From Deltaproteobacteria bacterium (GTDB lineage Bacteria > Desulfobacterota > GWC2-55-46 > DRQE01): a stretch of 64,000 bases of DNA. Below the pieces are notes generated by a model. The model was not told the DNA's origin and made no database searches. It worked only from the letters and a program-made list of their open reading frames with translations. This document shows positions 44,187-52,350 of the stretch, piece by piece. The position numbers and the translations under genes are program-made. Position 1 is the first letter of the stretch. Every line of letters starts with the position of its first letter. The DNA is taken from NCBI GenBank assembly GCA_015492245.1, contig WGFM01000021.1, positions 62,001-126,000 of the forward strand, given 5' to 3'.

Positions 44187-45059
44187 ATGAGGATAACACA
44201 GAACATAATATACGATACCTACAAGAACGACATGCTGAGGCTCCAGGAGAGCATATACAAGCTCCACAAGAAGATAGCCACAGGTAAAGAGATAAACACC
44301 ATATCGGATGACCCGGTAAAGCTGCCGAGGATACTGGCCTCTAAGACCATAATCTCGAGCTATGAACAATACAGGACCAACATAGACTACGCACTCTCAT
44401 ACCTCAACATCGTGGAGACCACACTCGAAGATGTGAAAACTGTAATCACAAGGATAAAGGAGATAGCCGTAACACAGGCAACAGCCACAACAGATAGCAT
44501 GGCACGAAAGACGGCAGCCCAGGAGGTGGGCCAGCTCTTCGACGAGCTCGTAAGGCTCGGCAATACAAGGGTCGAGAATAAATACATCTTTTCGGGTTAC
44601 AGGACGGATACAGCCGCTTTCGACTCAACAGGTGCATACCAGGGGGATACCGCAGAGTTCAGCCTCCGTGTGGATACGGAAAAGACCATGAAGATAGGTA
44701 TAAATGGCCAGAGTGTGTTCAAAACAGGGGTGGACATCTTTACTGTGGTATCAGACCTCATTACCGCACTGAATACAGATGATACCGACGGTATAAAGGC
44801 TGCGATAGATGGGCTCGATAGGGGCTTCAATCAGGTGGTAAGTGTTAATTCAGACCTTGGCGGAAGGGTAACGAGGCTACAGTCCATAAGAGACAACATA
44901 GAGAGCTTTTCTGCCGATGTGAGGATACTGCTCTCAGACATGGAGGATGCCAACATACCAGAGATAATAACAGAGCTCAAGGCGAAGGAGGTAAGCCTTT
45001 CAGCGCTCATGGCATCATCTGCAAAGGTGTTTCAGTTGAGCATATTCAACTACATGTAG
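44187..45059 (+). CDS. flgL: hook-filament junction protein FlgL (HAP3)
   Basis: A 290-residue flagellin-related protein: N-terminal coiled coil (MRITQNIIYDTYKNDMLRLQ...IATGKEINTISDDPVKLPRI) and C-terminal helix (ITELKAKEVSLSALMASSAKVFQLSIFNYM span). It is shorter than flagellin in the D2/D3 region, and its place after flgK supports FlgL rather than flagellin. Confidence 0.94.
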   Translation: MRITQNIIYDTYKNDMLRLQESIYKLHKKIATGKEINTISDDPVKLPRILASKTIISSYEQYRTNIDYALSYLNIVETTLEDVKTVITRIKEIAVTQATATTDSMARKTAAQEVGQLFDELVRLGNTRVENKYIFSGYRTDTAAFDSTGAYQGDTAEFSLRVDTEKTMKIGINGQSVFKTGVDIFTVVSDLITALNTDDTDGIKAAIDGLDRGFNQVVSVNSDLGGRVTRLQSIRDNIESFSADVRILLSDMEDANIPEIITELKAKEVSLSALMASSAKVFQLSIFNYM

Positions 45060-45121
45060 TATCTATCCATATACAGAGACATGTTATAAGCCAATAACAT
45101 CAAAGCCAGGGAGGGCGTGTC

Positions 45122-45382
45122 ATGTTGGTTCTGACAAGGAAGTCCGGTGAGGCAATAAGGATTGGGGACGATGTAAGGATTGTGGTGGTAGAGATAAGGG
45201 AGAATCAGGTAAGGCTTGGTATAGAGGCTCCCATTGAACAACCTGTCCACAGAGAGGAGATATACCTTAAGATACAGGAAGAGAACAGGGCAGCATCCGC
45301 CATGGTGCCAGAGGATATAGATATAACCATAGACAACATAAAGGAAGGGCTCGAAGGTGATGAAGACAGGCACGAAAAGTAA
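45122..45382 (+). CDS. csrA: carbon storage regulator / translational repressor CsrA
   Basis: An 86-residue RNA-binding protein. The first 50 residues are standard ([17 protein letters not shown]...VRLGIEAP), and a C-terminal tail of about 25 acidic residues is longer than in enteric CsrA. With FliW it usually controls flagellin translation: free FliW takes CsrA off the flagellin leader. GGGAGGG precedes the ATG. The end overlaps fliW. Confidence 0.95.
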   Translation: MLVLTRKSGEAIRIGDDVRIVVVEIRENQVRLGIEAPIEQPVHREEIYLKIQEENRAASAMVPEDIDITIDNIKEGLEGDEDRHEK

Positions 45383-45848
45383 CAGAAGGATAATGAGCTT
45401 CGATACCACACGCTTTGGCCCGGTTGCCATAAGCGAGGATAAGATTATACACTTTGTCCAGGGTATCCCTGGATTCAAGGATGTCAGGAGATACATACTC
45501 ATAGACCATGATGAAGATGGGGTCTTCAGATGGTTGCAGGCAGTGGATAGACCAGAAGTGGCCTTTCTTCTTACAAACCCTGTGCTCTTCAAAAGCGATT
45601 ACAACATAGTGCTGCGCACAGGAGAGCTCAGAACCCTGGGAGCAGAAGACCCCGAACATCTCGTAATCTTCGTTATGGTATGCTTCCACAGAGAGAGCAA
45701 CACCATGACACTCAACCTCAAAGGGCCAGTGGTGCTCAACTCCCTGAACATGAGGGGCATACAGCTCATACTCGACAGAGATGACTACCCCGTAGACTAC
45801 CCTGTGCCTGTAAGAACTTCCACGGAACAGAAAAGAAAGAGCGGGTAG
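45360..45848 (+). CDS. fliW: flagellar assembly factor FliW
   Basis: A 162-residue protein with the FliW core ([28 protein letters not shown]...[22 protein letters not shown]). It binds CsrA and flagellin. ATG 45360 overlaps csrA by 23 bases and follows a GGAAGGG site; ATG 45393 just before the core is possible but its purine stretch is too close. FliW-CsrA pairs normally sit next to flagellin, which is not in this window. Confidence 0.93.
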   Translation: MKTGTKSNRRIMSFDTTRFGPVAISEDKIIHFVQGIPGFKDVRRYILIDHDEDGVFRWLQAVDRPEVAFLLTNPVLFKSDYNIVLRTGELRTLGAEDPEHLVIFVMVCFHRESNTMTLNLKGPVVLNSLNMRGIQLILDRDDYPVDYPVPVRTSTEQKRKSG

Positions 45849-45949
45849 GTTTTTCCTCCCCTGACCTTATATGATGTCAAATAATTCCCACAAGGTGTTA
45901 CAGTCTCTGACACACCCCTTAAAGAGAGATGCCACAATTTCCCTGTAAT

Positions 45950-45977
45950 TAAAGGATTTTTGCATCCTTCCCGATAA
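45950..45977 (+). promoter_or_regulatory. sigma28 promoter of the glycan operon
   Basis: TAAAGGAT-N12-CCCGATAA: TAAA, 16 bases, then a -10 box matching GCCGATAA at 7 of 8. It ends 9 bases before the sigma54 element at 45987, so its start point would lie at or inside that element. Confidence 0.7.
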
Positions 45978-45986
45978 TAAGATAGA

Positions 45987-46002
45987 TGGTATGGAATTTG
46001 CA
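45987..46002 (+). promoter_or_regulatory. sigma54 promoter of the glycan operon
   Basis: TGGTAT-N5-TTGCA with ten bases between GG and GC, matching TGGYRYR-N4-TTGCW. The expected start near 46013 lies 18 bases before the preferred pseB ATG. Confidence 0.8.
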
Positions 46003-46030
46003 TAATTTAGATTACGGTCTGGTAAATGGG

Positions 46031-47047
46031 ATGAAAATGATGGATATAAACGGAAGCACCATACTCATAACAGGTGGGACGGGCTCCCTGGGGTATAAGC
46101 TCACAGAGATAATACTTGCAAGATACCGTCCCGAGAGACTCATCATATTGAGCAGGGATGAGCTCAAACAACTGGAGATGCGCGAGCATTTCAACAATCA
46201 TCCTGCCTTGAGGTTCTTCATAGGCGATGTGAGGGATAAGACGAGACTGTACAGGGCCTTTGAGGGTGTGGACTACCTCATACATGCTGCAGCCCTCAAG
46301 CAGGTGCCTGCCGCAGAGTACAACCCCTTCGAGGTGATAAAGACCAACATACTGGGGGCACAGAACATAATAGACGCAGCCCTTGATACAGGGGTCAAAA
46401 GGATTATCGCACTGAGCACAGACAAGGCTGTAAACCCCATAAACCTGTACGGGGCAACAAAACTCTGCTCGGACAAGCTCTTCATAGCCGCCAACTCCTA
46501 TGCCGGAAAGAAGGATACAAGGTTTTCCGTTGTCAGATACGGCAATGTGGTTGGAAGCAGGGGCAGTGTTATTCCACTGTTCTTCAAACTCAGACACACA
46601 GGGGTCATACCAATAACCGATAAACGGATGACCCGATTCTGGATAACCCTCGATGAAGGGGCAGAGTTCGTGCTCAAGGCATTGAGGGTTATGAAGGGTG
46701 GTGAGGTGTTTGTGCCCAAGATACCGAGCACGGGCATCATGGACATAGTAAAGGCCATAGCACCTGAATGCAGGATAAGGGTTATAGGGATAAGGCCAGG
46801 AGAGAAGCTGCACGAGGTGCTGATTTCCGAGGACGATGGAAGGCTCACCCTCGAGTACGATGACCACTACATCATACAGCCCAGGTTTCCCTGGTGGGGT
46901 GATGAGAGAAAGAACGGTGGCAGGCCCGTGCCCCTGGGCTTCGTGTATGCAAGTAACACGAACGGCCGCAGGCTCTCGGTATTCGAGATAAGAAACATAA
47001 TCAACAGGTGGTATGAGGATGCTCTCTTACGGACGGCAAACAGTTGA
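46031..47047 (+). CDS. pseB: UDP-N-acetylglucosamine 4,6-dehydratase (inverting) PseB
   Basis: A 338-residue Rossmann-fold dehydratase. Features are the NAD motif TGGTGSLG near the start, DVRDKTRL, and the family stretch STDKAVNPINLYGATK with the catalytic Tyr-x3-Lys. It is the first step toward pseudaminic acid. Inverting PseB differs from the membrane-bound PglF/CapD type by its short length, as here. ATG 46031 is chosen because the in-frame codons before it lie at or before the sigma54 promoter; ATG 46040 is also possible. Confidence 0.92.
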   Translation: MKMMDINGSTILITGGTGSLGYKLTEIILARYRPERLIILSRDELKQLEMREHFNNHPALRFFIGDVRDKTRLYRAFEGVDYLIHAAALKQVPAAEYNPFEVIKTNILGAQNIIDAALDTGVKRIIALSTDKAVNPINLYGATKLCSDKLFIAANSYAGKKDTRFSVVRYGNVVGSRGSVIPLFFKLRHTGVIPITDKRMTRFWITLDEGAEFVLKALRVMKGGEVFVPKIPSTGIMDIVKAIAPECRIRVIGIRPGEKLHEVLISEDDGRLTLEYDDHYIIQPRFPWWGDERKNGGRPVPLGFVYASNTNGRRLSVFEIRNIINRWYEDALLRTANS

Positions 47048-48200
47048 AGAAGACGATATAAGGGCTGTAATATCAGCCCTCAAGAGCGACAGACTCACAC
47101 AGGGTAGAAGAGTAAGGCTCTTTGAAGAACTCTTATGTGAGTACACAGGGGCAAAATACTGTGTGGTATGTTCCAGCGGGACATCTGCCCTGTATCTTGC
47201 CTACAGGGCTTCGGGGCTCAAAGAGAATGGCTCCATAATAACCACACCTGTTACATTCCTTTCAACAGTTACAGCGGCCATACACCTCGGGGGGCTGCCG
47301 GTATTCTGCGATATAGACCCTGAAACATACAACATGGACACCACACTACTTGAAAAGGCAGTCGAGGGGTGCCGTAACCCACATGCAATAGTGCCCATGC
47401 ACTTCGGCGGGCTTCCCTGTAATATGGAAAAGACAAGAGAGGTTGCAGATAGAGAGGGGCTATTCGTCATAGAGGATGGATGCCATGCCCTTGGAAGCAG
47501 GTGGCATGATGAAGCCGGCAGGTGGCACAGAACAGGAGATTGTGCATTCTCGGATATGGCGGTATTCAGCTTCCACCCTGTAAAGACCATAACCACATGC
47601 GAGGGTGGAGCCATAACAACGAATGATAAGACCCTCTATACAAGACTCCTCCACCTGAGAGAACACGGTATAACACGCAATGAGAACAGCTTTGTGGGCA
47701 GCATGGATGGCCCCTGGCACTACGAACTGGTAGAGCCATCCTTCAACTTCAGGATAAGTGATGTGCACTGTGCACTGGGAATAAACCAGCTGAAGAAGAT
47801 AGAAAGGTTCATAGATAGAAGACAGCAGATTGCAGCGCTGTACAGAACCCTCCTTTCAGACCATCATTTTATAAAGACCTCCTGTGAGAGGGCAGATGTT
47901 CTGAATGCATACCATCTCTACCCTGTAAGGATAGAGTTCGAAAGAATAGGGGTGTCGAAGAAGGTGTGGTTCAGGGAGATGGAAGAAAGGGGTATAAGGC
48001 TGCAGGTACACTACATACCCATACATCTACAGCCCTACATGCAGTGGCGGTATGGATTCAGGCGTGGAGACTTTCCAGAAAGCGAGAGATTCTACAGGGA
48101 AGAGGTGAGTCTACCCATATATCCGCTTCTTACAGACGATGAGGTAAAGATGGTGGCACAGGAACTTGTTGCAACCCTTTCGACGCACATGGCAGCCTGA
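47013..48200 (+). CDS. pseC: UDP-4-keto-6-deoxy-sugar aminotransferase PseC
   Basis: A 395-residue DegT/DnrJ/EryC1-type PLP aminotransferase with the family features CSSGTSALYLAY, IVPMHFGGLPCNM, IEDGCHALGS, and the PLP-binding Lys in FSFHPVKTITTCEGGAI. It should make UDP-4-amino-4,6-dideoxy-beta-L-AltNAc. The start overlaps pseB by 35 bases; ATG 47019 is an alternative. Confidence 0.92.
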   Translation: MRMLSYGRQTVEEDDIRAVISALKSDRLTQGRRVRLFEELLCEYTGAKYCVVCSSGTSALYLAYRASGLKENGSIITTPVTFLSTVTAAIHLGGLPVFCDIDPETYNMDTTLLEKAVEGCRNPHAIVPMHFGGLPCNMEKTREVADREGLFVIEDGCHALGSRWHDEAGRWHRTGDCAFSDMAVFSFHPVKTITTCEGGAITTNDKTLYTRLLHLREHGITRNENSFVGSMDGPWHYELVEPSFNFRISDVHCALGINQLKKIERFIDRRQQIAALYRTLLSDHHFIKTSCERADVLNAYHLYPVRIEFERIGVSKKVWFREMEERGIRLQVHYIPIHLQPYMQWRYGFRRGDFPESERFYREEVSLPIYPLLTDDEVKMVAQELVATLSTHMAA

Positions 48201-48214
48201 AGGAGCTTGAGACC

Positions 48215-49243
48215 ATGAAGATGGCAGACAGACTCATAGGAGAGGGAAACCCGGTATACATAATAGCAGAGGTGGGCTCCAACCACGATGGCTCGCTTAA
48301 AAGGGCCAAGGAACTTATGAGGGCCGTAGCCTCTACAGGGGCAGATTGTGTCAAGTTCCAGGCCTTCGGGGCAGAGGCCCTCCTGAACCCCCTGATGCCT
48401 GGCAAAGACGGGGTCTGGCAGCCAGACCCTGCATACCCTGTTATGGAAAGACTCTCCATACCCAGGGGCTGGTATCCAGAACTCATGGAGTATGCAGCCC
48501 TTGTGGGTGTGGATATACTCTTTACAGTGTTCCATGAGGAAGGGGTAGAGTTTCTTACAGGTCTTGGTGCGGTGGCATTCAAGATAGCAAGTGGAGATGT
48601 AACCAATACACCTCTTTTAAGGAAGGTGGCAGAAGCAGGGCTACCGGTGATACTTTCCACCGGTGCATCCTATATGGAAGAGGTGGAAAAGGCAGTCCAG
48701 ACTCTTGAACAAGGAGGGCTTGAAGATATAGCCCTTATGCACTGTGTATCGCTCTATCCACCAGAGCCAGAGGATATGAACCTTAAGTGTATAAAGAGCC
48801 TCAAAGAGAGGTTTTCCCTTGCCACAGGCTTTTCGGACCATGCCACAACAGATGTATTCACACTTGCAGCCGTATCCATGGGGGCCTCTATCATAGAGAA
48901 GCACATAACCTTCAGCAGAACCCTCGATGGCCCTGATCATCCCTTTGCCATGGAGGTGGATGAGTTCGAGAAGATGGTGGCCAGCATAAGGGCCATAGAG
49001 AAGGCCCTTGGAGATGGCATGAAGAGGCCCTCTGAAAGAGAGTTTCCAGAGAGGGTGGGAGCAAGAAGGAGCATATACCTTAAAAGGGCGGTCAAGAGGG
49101 GGACGACCATAACACAGGATATGCTCAAGGTGGTAAGACATGCCCATGGAATGATGCCGGAGGAGCTGGACAGTGTCATAGGGAAGGTGGCCTCAAGAGA
49201 CCTTCCCCCAAACATGCCTTTAAGGAAGGAGGCACTGAGGTGA
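48215..49243 (+). CDS. pseI: pseudaminic acid synthase-like NeuB family enzyme PseI
   Basis: A 342-residue sialic-acid-synthase fold: TIM barrel (IIAEVGSNHDGSLKRAKELM; CVKFQAF; FKIASGDVTNTPLL; GFSDHA) and a C-terminal antifreeze-like SAF domain (RSIYLKRAVKRGTTITQDMLKVVR). It joins phosphoenolpyruvate to a six-carbon amino sugar. Placement after pseB and pseC argues for the pseudaminic product, though legionaminic-type products cannot be excluded. Confidence 0.88.
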   Translation: MKMADRLIGEGNPVYIIAEVGSNHDGSLKRAKELMRAVASTGADCVKFQAFGAEALLNPLMPGKDGVWQPDPAYPVMERLSIPRGWYPELMEYAALVGVDILFTVFHEEGVEFLTGLGAVAFKIASGDVTNTPLLRKVAEAGLPVILSTGASYMEEVEKAVQTLEQGGLEDIALMHCVSLYPPEPEDMNLKCIKSLKERFSLATGFSDHATTDVFTLAAVSMGASIIEKHITFSRTLDGPDHPFAMEVDEFEKMVASIRAIEKALGDGMKRPSEREFPERVGARRSIYLKRAVKRGTTITQDMLKVVRHAHGMMPEELDSVIGKVASRDLPPNMPLRKEALR

Positions 49244-50028
49244 ACACAGAGATACCCTTTTGCAGAACCCCTGTGGTTGCAATAGTGCAGGCAAGGATGT
49301 CCTCAAGAAGGCTTGAGGGAAAGGTCCTGAAGGATATATGTGGCAGCCCAATGCTTGCCCATGTGGTGGGAAGGCTCTCATATTCCGGCCTGATAGAGCG
49401 GATAGTTGTTGCAACATCTACCGACCCTTCAGATGAGCCCATAGCCAGATGGTGTGAAAGAGAGGGGGTGGTGCTCTACAGGGGAGAGCTTGACGATGTG
49501 CTCGATAGATACTATAACGCCGCCCTTGCATTCGGGGCGAGAACCATCGTAAGGATAACGGCAGACTGTCCGCTCATAGACCCACAGGTGGTGGACGGTG
49601 TCATAGCCCACCTCATCGATGGCATGTACGATTGTGCCGGAACGGACCATACATACCCGGATGGGCTCGATACCGAGGTCTTCACCATGCTCGCCCTGAG
49701 GAAGGCATGGCAACATGCCAGGTGGGGCTCGGAAAGGGAGCATGTAACACCCTACATGTGGAAACACCCTGAAAGGTTCAGGCTGTTAAGACTCCCTGCC
49801 CCAGAGCGGCTGGGGCATCTTCGCTGGACAGTGGATGAGCCAGCAGACCTCGAGCTTGTAAGAAGGATATACGGCTGGTTCCAGGGAAAGAAGGATATGT
49901 TCTTCATGGAAGATGTGCTCAAGCTCTTGAGACAGAGGCCGGAGCTTATGGAGATAAACAGAGGCATACAGCGAAACGAGGGATACCAGAGGTCCCTCAG
50001 GGAAGACAGACTCGTAAGGAGTGTCTGA
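49240..50028 (+). CDS. SpsF-like cytidylyltransferase (CMP-nonulosonate synthetase candidate)
   Basis: A 262-residue nucleotidyltransferase with the SpsF pattern: IVQARMSSRRLEGKVL (CTP loop), VVATSTDPSDEPIARWC, and RITADCPLIDP with the metal-binding Asp. In the Bacillus sps cluster SpsF has the place of CMP-sugar synthetase beside a NeuB-like SpsE and a PseG-like SpsG. It should activate the nonulosonate with CMP here, in place of PseF. The start is GTG 49240, with AAGGAGG 7 bases before it, overlapping pseI. Confidence 0.82.
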   Translation: MNTEIPFCRTPVVAIVQARMSSRRLEGKVLKDICGSPMLAHVVGRLSYSGLIERIVVATSTDPSDEPIARWCEREGVVLYRGELDDVLDRYYNAALAFGARTIVRITADCPLIDPQVVDGVIAHLIDGMYDCAGTDHTYPDGLDTEVFTMLALRKAWQHARWGSEREHVTPYMWKHPERFRLLRLPAPERLGHLRWTVDEPADLELVRRIYGWFQGKKDMFFMEDVLKLLRQRPELMEINRGIQRNEGYQRSLREDRLVRSV

Positions 50029-50029
50029 G

Positions 50030-51340
50030 ATGCTTAATGTTGCTGAAAATGGGTTTGTGGTGTCAGAGAGTCTGTGGGAATGGGCACAGAGGCTCATACC
50101 CTCTGGCACACAGACATTGAGCAAGGCACCCAACCAGTTCGTAGAGGGTGTAACCCCCAAGTATCTAAGAAAAGGTGCGGGTGCCCATGTATGGGATGTG
50201 GATGGCAACGAATATATAGACTATCCACTTGCACTGGGGCCCATAATACTGGGATACAACTATGCCCCTGTTGTAGAGGCCGTAACGAGACAGATAACAC
50301 AGGGAACCACATTCACACTGATGCATCCACTCGAGGTGGATGTGGCAGAGCTTGTGGTAACCGTTGTGCCATGTGCCGAGATGGTGAGGTTTGCAAAGAA
50401 TGGTGCGGATGTAACAACAGCCGCCGTAAGGGTTGCAAGGGCATATACAGGTAGAGACCATGTGGCCTACTGTGGTTACCACGGCTGCCAGGACTGGTAT
50501 GCCGTAACAACACCGAGAGACAGGGGTATCCCCAAGGTGCTGAAGAAACTCATGCACCCCTTCGATTACAACAGGATAGAGACACTCGAAGCCCTGTTCG
50601 ACAGCTATCCCGATGATATGGCCTGCGTGATAATGGAGGTGCCGGGCGAGGACCCCTGTGTGTACGAGAACAGTGGCAGAAACTTCCTCCAGGAGGTAAG
50701 AGAGCTTGCCCACAGAAATGGGGCCCTATTCATACTCGATGAAATCGTTACAGGTTTTCGCTACTCAATAGGTGGCGCACAAGAGTACTACGGTGTGGAG
50801 CCTGACCTATGCTGTCTTGGCAAGGCCATGGGCAACGGGTTTCCCGTGTCGGCAATCGCAGGAAAGAAGGAGTTCATGAAGGAGCTCGAAGAGGTCTTCT
50901 TCTCCATGACATTCTCTGGAGATACCGTGGGGCTTTCTGCAGCAAAGGCAACCATAGAGGAGCTGATGAAGAAACCTGTCATAGAGGAGATATGGCGCAA
51001 GGGCGAAAGGCTACACAGGGGGCTCAACATGGCAGCGGCACAGTGGGGTGTGCCATTCAAGGTTACAGGAAAACCACCAAGGGGAACGCTTGTTTTCAAA
51101 GACGAAGAGGGCAGGGAGGACCTGATACTCAAAAGCCTCTTCCTGCAGGAGACAGTGAAAAGAGGGATACTCTTCGGTGGACCTGTATTCATATGCTACA
51201 CCCACACAGAGGAGGATATGGATAGGACACTGAATGCCTCCTTCGAGGCCTTCAGGCTCATAAGAGAAGCTATAGATAGTGAAAGCCCCCAGGACTACCT
51301 TGAGGGTAAACCAGTAACAACTGTTTTCAGGAAGAGATGA
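50030..51340 (+). CDS. class III aminotransferase, glutamate-1-semialdehyde aminomutase-like
   Basis: A 436-residue PLP enzyme. It shows LIPSGTQTLSKAP at the start, FAKNGADVTTAAVRVARAYTGRDHVAYCGYHG, FILDEIVTGFR, and the PLP-binding K265 in LGKAMGNGFPVSAIAG. It resembles HemL in layout but sits in a sugar operon with no other heme genes, so a sugar or nonulosonate substrate is more likely. ATG 50030 follows AAGGAG at 9 bases. The substrate is unknown. Confidence 0.85.
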   Translation: MLNVAENGFVVSESLWEWAQRLIPSGTQTLSKAPNQFVEGVTPKYLRKGAGAHVWDVDGNEYIDYPLALGPIILGYNYAPVVEAVTRQITQGTTFTLMHPLEVDVAELVVTVVPCAEMVRFAKNGADVTTAAVRVARAYTGRDHVAYCGYHGCQDWYAVTTPRDRGIPKVLKKLMHPFDYNRIETLEALFDSYPDDMACVIMEVPGEDPCVYENSGRNFLQEVRELAHRNGALFILDEIVTGFRYSIGGAQEYYGVEPDLCCLGKAMGNGFPVSAIAGKKEFMKELEEVFFSMTFSGDTVGLSAAKATIEELMKKPVIEEIWRKGERLHRGLNMAAAQWGVPFKVTGKPPRGTLVFKDEEGREDLILKSLFLQETVKRGILFGGPVFICYTHTEEDMDRTLNASFEAFRLIREAIDSESPQDYLEGKPVTTVFRKR

Positions 51341-51366
51341 ACAACAGGGGAGGAAGGACACTACAG

Positions 51367-52350
51367 ATGAAGTTCCTTATAGCAGGTTGTGGCTCCATAG
51401 GGGGTAGACACGCAAGGAACCTTAAAGAGCTGGGGATAAGAGAGTTCATACTGTGCGACATAGACGAGGGGAGGCAGAAAGAGCTCTGCCAGAGGCTCGA
51501 AGGCTGTAGCGTAACCCTTACACACAGGCTTGAAGATGCTCTTGAGGAATGCCCAGATGCAGCAGTTATTGCCACACCATCGAGCATGCACCTTGAGATG
51601 GCCCTCCTCTGTGCCCGTAACAATGTGAACCTCTTTGTAGAAAAGCCCCTCTCCCACACACTCGAGTCGGTTGATGAACTCATAAGAACGGTGAGCAGAA
51701 ACAGGCTCGTGGCCATGATGGGTATGTGCTACAGGTTCCACCCCCTGTTCATCAAACTTAAGGGCCTTCTGGAAAGAGAAACCATAGGAAGGCTCTACCA
51801 TGTGAACTACTATGGGGGGCACTATCTTCCCGACTGGCATCCCGACCAGGACTACACAAAGGAGTACGCCGCAAGAAGGGAGCTTGGCGGTGGGGTGGTG
51901 CTCACCAGTATACACGGGCTCGACAACATAAGGTGGCTCTTTGGAGAGGTTGTAGAGGCGAAGGCATTTGTGGACAAAGTAAGCGGGCTCGAGATGGATG
52001 TGGAGGACATAGCCCTGGGGGTGATGAAGACCGACAGGGGTGTATACATAAACTGGCAGACAGATTTCCTCGAAAGAACACCCATACACAGGATCTTCAT
52101 ATCGGGAGAGAAGGGTATCATAAGGGCGGACATAATAAAAGGGGTGGTGGGGGTGTATCATGTGGACCAGGGTGGATGGAAGAGCCTTACCATACCCTAC
52201 GATGTAAACGCCATGTATCTCAAGGAGATGGAGCACTTCATAGGATGTATCGAGACGGGCAGGCCTCCAGCCACGGATATTGTGGAGGGATACAGAACAC
52301 TCAAACTGGCTCTCAATATAAAGGAGGATAGCTTGCAATGTACAGTGTAA
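51367..52350 (+). CDS. Gfo/Idh/MocA family oxidoreductase
   Basis: A 327-residue NAD(P)-dependent dehydrogenase: Rossmann start FLIAGCGSIGGRHARNLKEL, the EKPLSHT motif with the key Lys, and the C-terminal sheet domain (GGHYLPDWHPDQDYTKEYAARRELGGGVVL). It oxidises or reduces a sugar carbon. Being next to an aminotransferase, it may supply a keto group for transamination; that is inference. ATG 51367 follows GGAGGAAGG; ATG 51337 overlapping the previous stop is less supported. Confidence 0.85.
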   Translation: MKFLIAGCGSIGGRHARNLKELGIREFILCDIDEGRQKELCQRLEGCSVTLTHRLEDALEECPDAAVIATPSSMHLEMALLCARNNVNLFVEKPLSHTLESVDELIRTVSRNRLVAMMGMCYRFHPLFIKLKGLLERETIGRLYHVNYYGGHYLPDWHPDQDYTKEYAARRELGGGVVLTSIHGLDNIRWLFGEVVEAKAFVDKVSGLEMDVEDIALGVMKTDRGVYINWQTDFLERTPIHRIFISGEKGIIRADIIKGVVGVYHVDQGGWKSLTIPYDVNAMYLKEMEHFIGCIETGRPPATDIVEGYRTLKLALNIKEDSLQCTV

